A stretch of 64,000 nucleotides of DNA from Pseudomonadota bacterium (GCA_023458055.1 JAEXAW010000094.1:1-64000), one strand, 5' to 3'. Positions 50,401 through 59,373 are shown, counted from the first letter of the stretch. The notes: generated by a model from the letters alone, not told the origin. A program made the numbers and translations.

Positions 50401-51501
50401 ATGTTTGAGAGAAGATTCCGTTTTGGACCAATAGCTTTGGCGTTGCTGTTCACCGGTTGTGTCGCTGATGTCGCCGCATCGCATGGACCCGGTCCCTACT
50501 ATGTCTCCGATTTCGCGCAGGTGCCGAAATTTGATGCACATGTGCATATCAACGGATCACCCGAAGAATTTGCCAAGGCGGCCGAAGCCAGCAATTTCAG
50601 CGTGCTCACGATCAATGTCGACTATCCCGACTTTCCTTCGCTAGCGACCCAGGCGGATATTGCGCACAAGGCGCATGCAGCGCATCCGAAGTCGGTCCAA
50701 TATGCGACCACTTTTTCGATGGCGGGGTGGGGGCAGCCTGGTTGGGCAAGCGGGGTCAACACCCATATTGACGAAGAAATCAAGCAGGGCGCGGTCGGCG
50801 TCAAAATCTGGAAAAATGTCGGCATGGCGGAAAAGGACAAGGATGGCCGCCTCATCATGATCGACAATCCCGGCTTTGATCCGATTGTAGCGCATATAAT
50901 GGAGCGGCATAGCGTCCTCATCGGCCATCAGGGCGAACCGCATAATTGCTGGCTCCCGCTGGAGCAGATGACGACCGATAATGACCGCGAATATTTCAAG
51001 GCGCATCCGCAATATCATATGTATCTGCACCCAGATCAGCCGAGCTATGAGGACCAGATGCAGGCACGCGACCGCTTCCTCGCGCGCCATCCGCGCCTCA
51101 ATTTCATGGGCGCGCACATGGCGAGCCTTGAATGGAGCGTCGACCGGCTCGGTCAGTTTCTCGATGCCAATCCGTCAGCCACGATCGACCTTGCGGCGCG
51201 CATGACCCAGGTTCAATATCAATCGAACCGCGATTATGAAAAGGTGCGGCGCTTTTTCATCCGTTATCAGGACCGCATCCTTTACGGCAGTGACGTAAGC
51301 ATTGGCCCCAATGACAATGCGGCCGAGGCGATGGCCTATATCAAGAAAGTGTGGGAGTCCGATTGGGCCTATCTCGCGACGGGAGAAAGCCAAAATATTG
51401 ATGCGCTCAAGGCCGATACGCGCGGCCTCGCGCTCCCGCGCCAGGTGATTGACAAAATCTATCGCAAGAATGCGCAGCGGGTCTTCTCGCTGAAATCCTG
51501 A
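50401..51501 (+). CDS. Amidohydrolase-superfamily lipoprotein
   Basis: The 366-aa product has a lipobox-like LLFTGC (Cys20) and an amidohydrolase_2-type barrel: FDAHVHIN (HxH), GVKIWKNVG (Lys), VLIGHQGEPHNCW (His) and ILYGSDVSIG (Asp). These residues bind one or two metals. It could remove an acetyl or amide group from an amino sugar in the periplasm, a deacetylase role the operon lacks, but the family is broad. The start at 50401 follows GGGGATAGGGG. It diverges from the GH36-like gene. Confidence 0.78.
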   Translation: MFERRFRFGPIALALLFTGCVADVAASHGPGPYYVSDFAQVPKFDAHVHINGSPEEFAKAAEASNFSVLTINVDYPDFPSLATQADIAHKAHAAHPKSVQYATTFSMAGWGQPGWASGVNTHIDEEIKQGAVGVKIWKNVGMAEKDKDGRLIMIDNPGFDPIVAHIMERHSVLIGHQGEPHNCWLPLEQMTTDNDREYFKAHPQYHMYLHPDQPSYEDQMQARDRFLARHPRLNFMGAHMASLEWSVDRLGQFLDANPSATIDLAARMTQVQYQSNRDYEKVRRFFIRYQDRILYGSDVSIGPNDNAAEAMAYIKKVWESDWAYLATGESQNIDALKADTRGLALPRQVIDKIYRKNAQRVFSLKS

Positions 51502-51535
51502 TCGACCGCAGCGCGCGCATCGGGTCTAGCGATGT

Positions 51536-52345
51536 TCAGTCCGCGATCATGATCTTGCAACCGAACGCTGCTTCGCCGTCGTGGATTTCGGCAGGGATGC
51601 CCGAATCGGTCACTAGGATGTCGATCTCCTGCGCTTCGGCGATACGGTGAAGGCAGACGCGGTTAAACTTGGAACTATCAGTGACGACAATCACCTCGCG
51701 CGCAACTTCGACCATCTTGCGGTTGAGCATCGCTTCGGGTTCATAATGGGTGGTGATGCCCTTGGTGAGATCAAATCCATCGACGCCGAGGAATAGCTTG
51801 TCGACCAGCAGGTCCGCGATTGCCGCTTCGGTCTGCGCGCCGTAAAAAGCCATATTCTTGCGCCGCAGCGACCCGCCGAGCATCACAACATTGATGCCCT
51901 GTTTTTCGGTGAGCACGGCGAGCACGGCAAAGTCGTTGGTCACCACCGTGATATCGGCATTTTCCGGCAAGAAATGAGCGATTTGCGTTGTCGTTGTGCC
52001 CGAATCGAGCAGGATCGCATCACCCGGTTGCACCAGCGATGCGGCCAGCCGCCCGATCTGCGCCTTTTGTCCGACATTGATCGTCCGTTTGATCTCGACC
52101 TCGGGCTCTTGCGGGATAGCGCCGGCCTCTGTCGCAATCACATCGGATGAAATCGCCCCGCCATAAGCGCGCGTCGCAATGCCGCGCTCCTGCAGATAAT
52201 GCAGATCCTTGCGGATCGTTTGGGTGGACACGGCGAATAATTCCGCCAGCGGGATGACCTGGACGCTACCCCGCTGTTTCAGCATAGCGGTGATCTGGCG
52301 GCGACGTTCGCTCGTATCCCGGCTCTTTGTCGTTATCGCGTCCAA
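51536..52345 (-). CDS. DeoR/AgaR-type transcriptional regulator
   Basis: The 269-aa repressor has an N-terminal DeoR HTH (SERRRQITAMLKQRGSVQVIPLAELFAVSTQTIRKDLHYLQERG) and a C-terminal sensor domain (DAILLDSGTTTTQIAHFLP, VVTNDFAVLAVL, LGGSLRRKN) that binds sugar phosphates. The start is TTG at 52345, preceded by AAGGAGGA with 8-base spacing. It lies inside the amino-sugar locus and most likely controls it, with GalNAc-derived phosphate as inducer. The same short words occur in its own upstream region. Confidence 0.9.
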   Translation of the reverse strand: MDAITTKSRDTSERRRQITAMLKQRGSVQVIPLAELFAVSTQTIRKDLHYLQERGIATRAYGGAISSDVIATEAGAIPQEPEVEIKRTINVGQKAQIGRLAASLVQPGDAILLDSGTTTTQIAHFLPENADITVVTNDFAVLAVLTEKQGINVVMLGGSLRRKNMAFYGAQTEAAIADLLVDKLFLGVDGFDLTKGITTHYEPEAMLNRKMVEVAREVIVVTDSSKFNRVCLHRIAEAQEIDILVTDSGIPAEIHDGEAAFGCKIMIAD

Positions 52346-52666
52346 ACTTCATCCTCCTTGATCGTGCAAACCTTATCTTGTGTGGGCGATTCAAAATCAA
52401 GCAACTTCACAACAAAGTGAAAGCAACCCATTGCGCCGACCAGCCATTGGCCGTCGCAGCTGTGCCAATGAGCGGAGATAAAATTCGTAAGCTTTCTGCG
52501 GAAAATCCTGCCAAAAGACGCCAAACGAAATAAAAAGATACATAATGCGATTATAAGTTGTTTTTTCATTCGTTTGAAAATAAAACGGCCGCAGAAAAAT
52601 ATCATCGTGCCCGACTCGATTTTCGAATTGGTGGCGGGGCGAGCCAGGATACAGGAGAGAATGGGG
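52346..52666. promoter_or_regulatory. Divergent promoter region of the regulator and the TonB receptor
   Basis: A 321-base A/T-rich gap with three operator-like elements: CAAAGTGAAAG (52413-52423), AAATAAAAAGATACA (52528-52542) and TTTTTTCATTCGTTTG (52560-52575). The first two are exact copies of words in the GH36/amidohydrolase gap. CAGGAGAGA precedes the TonB receptor start. No gene is seen here. Confidence 0.6.
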
Positions 52667-55600
52667 ATGGCACGCAGCGACGGGTTCAAACTATATTTAC
52701 TAGCCAGTGCCGCCGCGATGAGCATGGCGATGCCCGCTCAGGCACAAGATCAGGCGGAGCAACCGGCCGCTGAAAAAGATGATGCCATCCTCGTCGTCGG
52801 CCAGCGCAAGGCACTTGAGACGGCCGCGCAGAAGAAAAAGAATGCCGACACCGTCGTCGATTCGATTACCGCCACGGACATTGGCGCATTCCCCGACAAG
52901 TCCGTTGCCGAAGCGCTGCAGCGCGTTCCGGGCATCACCGTCGCGCGTTCGGCCTATAAAGATGACGTGATGCACTATTCGGCGGAACCCTCGACGGTGA
53001 TTATCCGCGGCCTCCTCCAATCGCGTTCGGAATTTAATGGCCGCGATACTTTCTCCGCGACCTCCGGCTACGGCCTCAGCTGGAGCGATGTGTCGCCCGA
53101 ACTGATGGGCGCGGTCGATACCTACAAGAACCAGACCGCCGAAATGATCGAGGGCGGTATTGCGGGCACGGTCGATCTGCGCACCCGCCTCCCGTTCGAT
53201 CAGAAGGGTCAGGTGATTACCGGAACGGTGCAAGGCAATTGGGGCGACATCAACAAGAAGATTGGCCCGGAAGTTTCGCTCCTCTATTCCAACCGGTGGG
53301 AAACGCCTGCCGGTGAAATTGGTCTGCTCGCGAATGGCGCTTATTCCGAGGTCAACACCTCGTCGCAAGGCGTGACCGTTCCGCGCATGATGCCGTTCGC
53401 GGCGGGTATTTTCGGTCCCAACGAAACTTATATCCCATCAGGCTTCAACCTGACGCGCACCGATTATGAACGCATCCGCAAAGGCGGATCGGTCGCGCTG
53501 CAATGGGAAAGCCCGAGCCGTGCGCTCAAGGCGACGGCGCAATATAACCGCTCGGAATATGCCAATGTCTCGTTTGAGCATAATGTCCTAAGCTACTGGG
53601 CCTGGGTTGACCCTGCGGTCACCAATCATTCGACCGTGTGGACCGATCCGTTTCTCCTCGGCCCCCCGGATGCGCCGGGCCTTGGCTTTAACGAGGCAGG
53701 TGGCGGTACGCCGTTCACCTTTGGGCCTAATGGACTGTTTGGTAGAGGCGTCATCACCGGATCGCGCGGCGATTGGGGTTATGGCGCGATCGATTGGAAT
53801 ACGGGCAACAGCTATGTCGCCCACTCGACCGATCAATATGGCGTGTTGAGCGATGGTCGGCCTTTGATCCAGCCTTGTATCAATTCTTGGCTTAGCCACG
53901 CCAATGTGCCGTGTCGCGCTGCGCCGCCGATCAACGTAACGACGCGCTATATGGATGAAAAGCGCAGCGTCGAAGATTTGGCGTTCAACCTGCAATGGAG
54001 CCCGTCGGATCGCTTCCACGCACGTTTCGATTACCAGCATGTCAAGGCGCGGACGAAAGTTGCCGATATTACGTTCAACATGCGCGTCTATGCGAATGTT
54101 GATCTGGATCTCACCGGCAAATATCCCTCGATGACGCTGCTCCCGCCATCAGGTTATAATTATGTCGGCGGCGCGAATTTCCTCAGCGATCCGGGTAACT
54201 ATTCGCCGGAATCGGTGATGGATCATATCACCGACAGTAAAGGCACACTTGATGCCTTCCGCGCCGATGCTGCCTATGAAATCGGCAATGACTGGCTCGA
54301 CCAATTGCGCTTCGGCGTGCGCTATGCGGATCGCCGCCAGCAGCATAATTGGTCGCTCTATAACTGGGCGAGCATTACATCGGATTGGGGCGTGAACCCG
54401 GCCGATTCCTATTTCGTCGACTCCGGGCCGACCTACAATGATGACGGCACCGTCCGCACGATCCGCTTCCAGGGCTATGAGCCGGGCTATTATGAAAACC
54501 GCAATTTCGGGCAATCCATTCTGGGTGGGGGGTTGCTCAACAATAATGGTCTGATCTTCCTCTCCGACCATATCCTGTCGGATCGCAACGCGATGGTGTC
54601 GCGCTTCAGCATCGGCGGTCAAACCGACCTTGGCGGCACTGCGTCCTCGACCTGGAATGCTATTTGCGACCGTCCGGACGAGATGGAAAATAGCTGCTTC
54701 ACCCCCGGCGAAGTCGTTGACGTCAGCGAAAAGAGCAAAGCCGCCTATGCGATGCTCAAATTTGGCGGTGATAATGCTTTCCTGTTCAAGAATCGCGCCA
54801 TTCGCGGCAATATCGGGCTGCGCTATGTCGAAATCGACGTCGGCAGCAAAGGCGCGACCAACTTTGCGCCCGAATTCACCGCCGCCGACCTCAATTGCCA
54901 GCCGCTCTCACCCGATGTGATCGCCAATCTGGGGCCGAACCAATATGCGATTTCACCGCAATGTCTCGCGGTCGGATCGGTCGATGACATCAAGTTTTCG
55001 AGCGGCGACAGCCTCACGTCCAAAGCAAAGGCGACGCATCGTTATTTCCTGCCCAGCCTCAACCTGCGGATGGATCTCGCCAAAAACTGGTATATGCGCT
55101 TTGCCGCATCGCGCGCCATCTCGAAGCCCGACATCGGCCTTCTCAAAAACTATATGGCGATCCGGCGCTCCTTCGTGTCGCAGGATGATATTGTCCGGGG
55201 CAATCCGAACCTGATCCTGAACGCGGCGGGTCAGCCGGTCGCCTATCGCTATGGCTATACCGCGCAAATGGGCAACCCGCGCCTCAAGCCAATCAGTGCG
55301 GACCAGTTCGACCTCAGTTTCGAATATTATTCGGACAAGAATGGCAGCTTCTCGACCGCCTTCTTCTACAAGAAATTCCACGATTATATCCAAAACGGCA
55401 CCTTCGCCCTACCGGTGACCAACCAAGGTGTGACCCGCGACATCGTTGTTACCGCGCCGGTCAATGGTAGCGGCGCATCGATCATGGGGATGGAAATCGC
55501 CTATCAGCGCTATTTCAATTTCCTGCCCGCGCCGTTCGATGGTTTGGGCGTGCAGGCCAACTATACCTATATCAAGAATAAGGGCGTCAAAAACCCCAAC

Positions 55601-56032
55601 CTTGTTGTCGATACGACGGGCGAAGGCTCGATCGCCCGCTCGGCGCTGCCCGGCATGATCAATGTCGGACGCCTCGAAAATCTGTCAGATCATTCGGCCA
55701 ATTTCGTGCTGATGTATGAAAAGAATAATCTGGGTCTGCGGCTCGCTTACAACTGGCGCTCCAAATATCTCAATTCGGTGAATGATTGCTGCCTGGGCTT
55801 CCCGGTGTGGAACAAGTCGGAAGGCTTTCTTGATGCATCGCTGCGCTATGCGATCACCAAGAATTTCGAGTTCAACCTGCAAGGGCAAAATCTGCTTAGC
55901 ACCAAGTCGAATATGTATGTGCAGGTAAAGGGCCCGACCGACGCCAATCCCAATCAGAAGCCCTTCTATCTCCCCGGAGGAACCTTTGAATATGATCGCC
56001 GCGTCCAGGCTGGCTTCCGGGTCAAATTCTAA
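52667..56032 (+). CDS. TonB-dependent receptor, carbohydrate type
   Basis: A 1121-aa outer-membrane receptor with a signal peptide (LYLLASAAAMSMAMPAQAQ). A TonB-box-like region (DDAILVVGQRKALETAAQKKKNADTVVD) and a plug domain (FPDKSVAEALQRVPGITV, TVIIRGLLQSRSEFNGR) follow. The long barrel ends RRVQAGFRVKF with terminal Phe. The size and the sphingomonad plug sequence fit receptors that import oligosaccharides, in line with the adjacent amino-sugar genes. An ATG two codons earlier (52661) is nearly as good. A strong terminator follows the stop. Confidence 0.92.
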   Translation: MARSDGFKLYLLASAAAMSMAMPAQAQDQAEQPAAEKDDAILVVGQRKALETAAQKKKNADTVVDSITATDIGAFPDKSVAEALQRVPGITVARSAYKDDVMHYSAEPSTVIIRGLLQSRSEFNGRDTFSATSGYGLSWSDVSPELMGAVDTYKNQTAEMIEGGIAGTVDLRTRLPFDQKGQVITGTVQGNWGDINKKIGPEVSLLYSNRWETPAGEIGLLANGAYSEVNTSSQGVTVPRMMPFAAGIFGPNETYIPSGFNLTRTDYERIRKGGSVALQWESPSRALKATAQYNRSEYANVSFEHNVLSYWAWVDPAVTNHSTVWTDPFLLGPPDAPGLGFNEAGGGTPFTFGPNGLFGRGVITGSRGDWGYGAIDWNTGNSYVAHSTDQYGVLSDGRPLIQPCINSWLSHANVPCRAAPPINVTTRYMDEKRSVEDLAFNLQWSPSDRFHARFDYQHVKARTKVADITFNMRVYANVDLDLTGKYPSMTLLPPSGYNYVGGANFLSDPGNYSPESVMDHITDSKGTLDAFRADAAYEIGNDWLDQLRFGVRYADRRQQHNWSLYNWASITSDWGVNPADSYFVDSGPTYNDDGTVRTIRFQGYEPGYYENRNFGQSILGGGLLNNNGLIFLSDHILSDRNAMVSRFSIGGQTDLGGTASSTWNAICDRPDEMENSCFTPGEVVDVSEKSKAAYAMLKFGGDNAFLFKNRAIRGNIGLRYVEIDVGSKGATNFAPEFTAADLNCQPLSPDVIANLGPNQYAISPQCLAVGSVDDIKFSSGDSLTSKAKATHRYFLPSLNLRMDLAKNWYMRFAASRAISKPDIGLLKNYMAIRRSFVSQDDIVRGNPNLILNAAGQPVAYRYGYTAQMGNPRLKPISADQFDLSFEYYSDKNGSFSTAFFYKKFHDYIQNGTFALPVTNQGVTRDIVVTAPVNGSGASIMGMEIAYQRYFNFLPAPFDGLGVQANYTYIKNKGVKNPNLVVDTTGEGSIARSALPGMINVGRLENLSDHSANFVLMYEKNNLGLRLAYNWRSKYLNSVNDCCLGFPVWNKSEGFLDASLRYAITKNFEFNLQGQNLLSTKSNMYVQVKGPTDANPNQKPFYLPGGTFEYDRRVQAGFRVKF

Positions 56033-56059
56033 CGCGGGCGATGTCACGAGGCACCCTGT

Positions 56060-56098
56060 CCCCGCCGAATACGGTCGCTATTCGGCGGGGGGCTTTTT
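56060..56098 (+). terminator. Strong hairpin terminator after the TonB receptor
   Basis: A 12-bp perfect stem, CCCCGCCGAATA (56060-56071) with TATTCGGCGGGG (56079-56090), loop of 7, then GGCTTTTTT. It should end transcription before the halogenase gene or attenuate it. Confidence 0.9.
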
Positions 56099-56120
56099 TA
56101 ACGAGGGATAGCGGGCTGCG

Positions 56121-56546
56121 ATGAGCATAAGCCGTTTCGTGATCGTCGGAGGCGGGACCGCGGGCTGGATGACGGCGGCCTGCCTCGCACGCGTACTGGG
56201 GACGCGCCATTACAAGATCAGCCTGATCGAAGCGCCCGACATTCCAACCGTCGGCGTGGGGGAGGCGACGATCCCGATGATCGACCTGTTCCATCAACTG
56301 TTACAGATCACCCCGTTCGATCTCGTGCGCGAAACCGAAGCGACGTTCAAACTGGGTATCGAATTTGTCGATTGGCGCGCGCCGGGGACGCGCTATTTCC
56401 ATCCGTTCGGTCAGTTTGGCGCCGATATGAACGGGATCAGCTTCTTTCATTTCTGGTTGCGGCAATCGCAGCATACGGGCGAAGAGGATATCGGTGCCTA
56501 TAATCTTGAAACGCTCGCCGCGCGGAGCGGGCGCTTCAGCTTCTAG
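56121..56546 (+). pseudogene. 5' fragment of a tryptophan halogenase-like flavoprotein
   Basis: The 141-residue frame starts SRFVIVGGGTAGWMTAACLAR (GGGTAGW flavin motif), then EAPDIPTVGVGEATIPMIDLF. These are flavin-dependent tryptophan halogenase features, but the family is normally about 500 aa. The frame ends after ARSGRFS, where the expected RFxRP continuation should be, right at the edge of the IS21 element. No 3' part is found beyond the IS in this window. Such halogenase-like genes often follow TonB receptors in sphingomonad sugar loci. Confidence 0.82.
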
Positions 56547-56672
56547 TGGGAGCGGTGATTTTGATTCCGCCGCCCAGCTTTGGCTGACTCTGGGTAATGT
56601 CATTTGACTCCGGATTATGCCTGTTGCCCCGTCGCAATGATCGGTGACCTATCACAACGGGGCATTGAGCAT

Positions 56673-57404
56673 TTAGGCTAGTCGCTTGCGCAACGAAGGA
56701 CCTTTCAGATGCAGCCGATGGGCTCGCTGCAGGAGCCGGTCGATGATCGCGTCGGCCATATGAGCGGACCCGATATAATCATGCCATTGTTCCACTGCGC
56801 GCTGACCAATGACCATGGTCGACCCGTAATCTATTCTGGCATCAAGCAGATCGAGCAGCAATTCCGCGGAATTTTCGTCAATCTCAGCAATCCCAAAATC
56901 GTCCAAAATTAGCAGTTCTGGCTGCACCAGTTGTTTCTTGAGCTTTGCCAAGGATGCGGTTTGCTGAGCAAGCTTCATCTCTCGGAGGAGTTCGTTGGTG
57001 CGATAATATCTGACGGGAACTTTTTGGCGTATAAGGGAATTCGCGATTGCGCAGCAGAGCCACGATTTACCGACCCCGGTTGCGCCAGTGACAAGCAAAT
57101 TCTCGGTGCGTCGAAGCCAGTCGGGCGAGAGCAATTCTGCAATAATTTTCTTCTCTATGCCTCGGTCAGGCGCAAAGATGATGTCTTCGCGCTCGGCCAT
57201 CTTGTGCTTGAGATTGGCGGCCTTGCGCAATCTTATTTGAGCCCGGTCGCTGCGATACTGCAATTCGCCCAGGGCAAGATGTTCTATGATCTCATCCCTC
57301 GAGAATTCATCAAATGCGCGGCTCGAAATCTGCACATTATAGGCTTGTAACATACCATGTAGACGCAGGTCTGTGAGCGCGGATTTTACGGTTTCATTCG
57401 CCAT
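56673..57404 (-). CDS. istB: IS21 helper ATPase IstB
   Basis: The 243-aa AAA+ protein has Walker A LLVTGATGVGKSWLCCAIAN and Walker B PELLILDDFGIAEID, with a DnaC-like core. IstB multimerises on target DNA and directs IstA. It starts MANETVKSALTDLR at 57404 with GGGGAGGTC upstream and overlaps istA by 11 bases, so the two are coupled. Confidence 0.94.
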   Translation of the reverse strand: MANETVKSALTDLRLHGMLQAYNVQISSRAFDEFSRDEIIEHLALGELQYRSDRAQIRLRKAANLKHKMAEREDIIFAPDRGIEKKIIAELLSPDWLRRTENLLVTGATGVGKSWLCCAIANSLIRQKVPVRYYRTNELLREMKLAQQTASLAKLKKQLVQPELLILDDFGIAEIDENSAELLLDLLDARIDYGSTMVIGQRAVEQWHDYIGSAHMADAIIDRLLQRAHRLHLKGPSLRKRLA

Positions 57405-58926
57405 GTTGACCTCCCCAGAAATATTCCGCGCCGCGCACATTGTGCGAAGGTGAGGAAAGAGCGCCACGCTTGGCATCAAGCCGGACGGCCTCCATATTGT
57501 TTTCCAGCATATCATTGACGAAACGGTAGTTGAGCGCATCATTTTCCTTTGCCCGCTCAATGGCTTTAACGAGCCGATCCTGTCCAAAAATGCGCCTCGT
57601 ATTACGTAACCTGACCAATATCCGTTCTTTATCCCTGCGCCCGGTTTTGGCGGGAACGCATGCCAATGCCCATTCGGCGATCAACGGATGCTGCGTTACG
57701 GCCCAATCCTCGACAGTATTTTTGAGATAACTGAGGTGGTTAGGTGGGCGGTGTTGCGACAGTGTAACGTAACTGAACTGTGTGTAAGATCGGGCGTGGA
57801 TTGCGACGATCTCATTGTCATGGCGAATTTCAACCTTGTGATCCGAGGCGCGGACACTGACTTCCTTGTCTATCAATTTGTGATCAACGGAATAAAAGAC
57901 ATTGTCATACGCGACGTGGTAGTCGACGTTGACCCGCCGTTTAACAGCGGGGTCAATGAAGGACATTCGCTCAGCGGGCAACGGCTGCAACAGGTCCTTC
58001 TCCACCCCTAAGAACTTTTGCCGACGGGATTGACCGCCTGCTCGTTTCATCGGCCTGTTGTTCCAGTCTTCCACAACTTGGCGCAGCAATTTATTGATTT
58101 CGGCAAGCGGCAGCAGCGGCCGCTCGTTTAACCGTAACCGCAGTAGCCTCTGTACAAGTTTCACAGCTCCTTCGACGGAAGCTTTGTCAGTGGGCGTTCT
58201 CGGGCGCGCCGGTCGCATATCGACGTTGTAATATTCGCCAAAAGCCAGAAAACGAGGGTTTATGATCGGCACCCTGCGGGCTCGAAAGCCGACGACGGAG
58301 GCTTTCAAATTGTCTGTTGTAATGATTTCGGGTGCCCCGCCGTAATATTCGAGTGCGGAGACGTGACAATGAATGTGATCCGAGGTCGATTCACTTCGCG
58401 TCGCCTCAGCAAAGATGTAGTGCGAAAATGGCAATACACAAACAAACAGGCTAAACGTGCAGCGTTCTCCAGCTTCGTTTAACCCTACGGGCTCATATCC
58501 AGCAAAATCTGATTGCTCCGAGCGTCCCGGCACATGAATGTGGCGAAATATCGGAAGTCTCTTTTTCAGATGCTTGCGTAGATTTTCACAGTATGAGCTG
58601 TACGATAAGCCGCGCCCCGCCGGAACATTTGCGATGTACCGCATATGGGCTTCGGACCGATTATACCCCTTTTCGAGATATTCAATCTCGGCCTGCCAGT
58701 CGGGAAATATCTTCGTTGAAGTCTGCTTATTAGCGGATAGATACGCGCAGAGTGCGGAATCTGTCATCTCATCCATTTGATCAGCGGTTAGCCCTTTCTC
58801 GATGGCCATGCTGCGATATTTCCTCAGAGTCGTTGGGGAATATCCGTATAATTCAGCGGCGCGGTTCGGCAGCATACCGGTGCGCAGCATAAAACTCAGC
58901 GGGTTGCGATATTTAAACATTGTCAT
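57394..58926 (-). CDS. istA: IS21 transposase IstA
   Basis: DDE transposase of about 510 aa with an N-terminal HTH (LPNRAAELYGYSPTTLRKYRSMAIEKG) and an rve integrase core (GRSEQSDFAGYEPV..., FVCVLPFSHYIFAEATRSES, NLKASVVG, ARPRTPTDKASVEGAVKLVQ). The C-terminal beta domain ends near the istB start. The frame is intact, so the element may still be active. The start among ATG codons at 58926/58920 or a TTG at 58935 cannot be settled. Confidence 0.93.
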   Translation of the reverse strand: MTMFKYRNPLSFMLRTGMLPNRAAELYGYSPTTLRKYRSMAIEKGLTADQMDEMTDSALCAYLSANKQTSTKIFPDWQAEIEYLEKGYNRSEAHMRYIANVPAGRGLSYSSYCENLRKHLKKRLPIFRHIHVPGRSEQSDFAGYEPVGLNEAGERCTFSLFVCVLPFSHYIFAEATRSESTSDHIHCHVSALEYYGGAPEIITTDNLKASVVGFRARRVPIINPRFLAFGEYYNVDMRPARPRTPTDKASVEGAVKLVQRLLRLRLNERPLLPLAEINKLLRQVVEDWNNRPMKRAGGQSRRQKFLGVEKDLLQPLPAERMSFIDPAVKRRVNVDYHVAYDNVFYSVDHKLIDKEVSVRASDHKVEIRHDNEIVAIHARSYTQFSYVTLSQHRPPNHLSYLKNTVEDWAVTQHPLIAEWALACVPAKTGRRDKERILVRLRNTRRIFGQDRLVKAIERAKENDALNYRFVNDMLENNMEAVRLDAKRGALSSPSHNVRGAEYFWGGQHGE

Positions 58927-58962
58927 TTGCTCCAATTATTTGAGTGTTGGAGCGCAAAGCAG

Positions 58963-59087
58963 GCGCAACCGAAGGCCAGGCGAACGAAAGTTCGCTTGAC
59001 ATTCGGGACGGTTGCGCTAGGAGGAAATCGCTAGAGATTTCAATCTCAACAAGAGGCCCGGCTCTTCACAGCCGGGTCTTTTTCTTT
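58963..59087 (+). ncRNA. Possible structured RNA ending in a terminator
   Basis: Exact 9-base arms GCGCAACCG (58963-58971) and CGGTTGCGC (59009-59017) enclose a second perfect hairpin, GCGAAC-GAAA-GTTCGC with a GNRA tetraloop (58980-58995). Further on come AAATC-GCTAGA-GATTT and a terminator CCCGGCT-CTTCAC-AGCCGGG plus T-run (59057-59087). TTGACA at 58996-59001 lies within the first structure, so either the whole is one RNA or a ~60-nt RNA starts near 59025. The direct repeat TTGCGCTAG (59012, 59086) flanks the second part. Part of this may be the IS21 left end. Confidence 0.4.
59057..59087 (+). terminator. Rho-independent terminator
   Basis: A perfect 7-bp stem (CCCGGCT/AGCCGGG), six-base loop CTTCAC, then TCTTTTTCTTT. 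No forward-strand gene precedes it within 2.5 kb, so it must serve a small RNA or a decayed gene, unless it serves the reverse-strand neighbour in the other direction. Confidence 0.85.
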
Positions 59088-59109
59088 GCGCTAGAATGAT
59101 GATGCAAAT

Positions 59110-59373
59110 CTAGTCTCTGGCGCGCACCTCCGTTTCCAGCTTCTCAAGCCAATGAGCTACATCCTTCGTGAAGGCGTAAAAGCCCCGACGATGTGGCAGA
59201 CGGAAGATCGGCACGGCAACGTGCCCTCGCGAGCAGGCCTTTCGAAAGGAAACGGCGCTTGGATAACCAAGCGCTTTCCATAGCGGTTCTCCTGAAAGCA
59301 ATGGTCCATGATCGGCTGCAGAGCGCCACTGCTTTCGGTTCGCCTCGTCATCAACAAAGTCAGCAATCGTCAT
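59110..59373 (-). CDS. Small DNA-binding protein of mobile-element type
   Basis: The 87-aa product contains LLSGEPLWKALGYPSAVSFRKACSRGHVAVPIFRLPHRRGFYAFTKDVAHWL, which reads like an AlpA/PrtN-type winged HTH. Similar small proteins are common in integrative elements and prophages of proteobacteria. It diverges from the next gene across about 100 bases. Function is inferred; it may control excision or the neighbouring genes. Confidence 0.6.
   Translation of the reverse strand: MTIADFVDDEANRKQWRSAADHGPLLSGEPLWKALGYPSAVSFRKACSRGHVAVPIFRLPHRRGFYAFTKDVAHWLEKLETEVRARD

Larger units (their letters stand above)
56547..58960. mobile_element. IS21-family insertion sequence
   Basis: The element carries istA and istB in the usual order on the reverse strand. 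The right boundary is proposed at about 56547, where the halogenase frame ends and a GC-rich end sequence TGGGAGCGGTGATTTTGATT begins. The left boundary upstream of istA cannot be fixed: no clear inverted partner of that end is visible, so ~58960 is a minimum estimate. No target-site duplication is evident, which with the missing halogenase tail suggests a later deletion. Confidence 0.75.

Noticed and set aside
58963..59017. Inverted GCGCAACCG/CGGTTGCGC considered as an integron attC site
   Set aside because: The arms do not match the RYYYAAC/GTTRRRY pattern with its paired L and R boxes, and there is no integron integrase or gene cassette.
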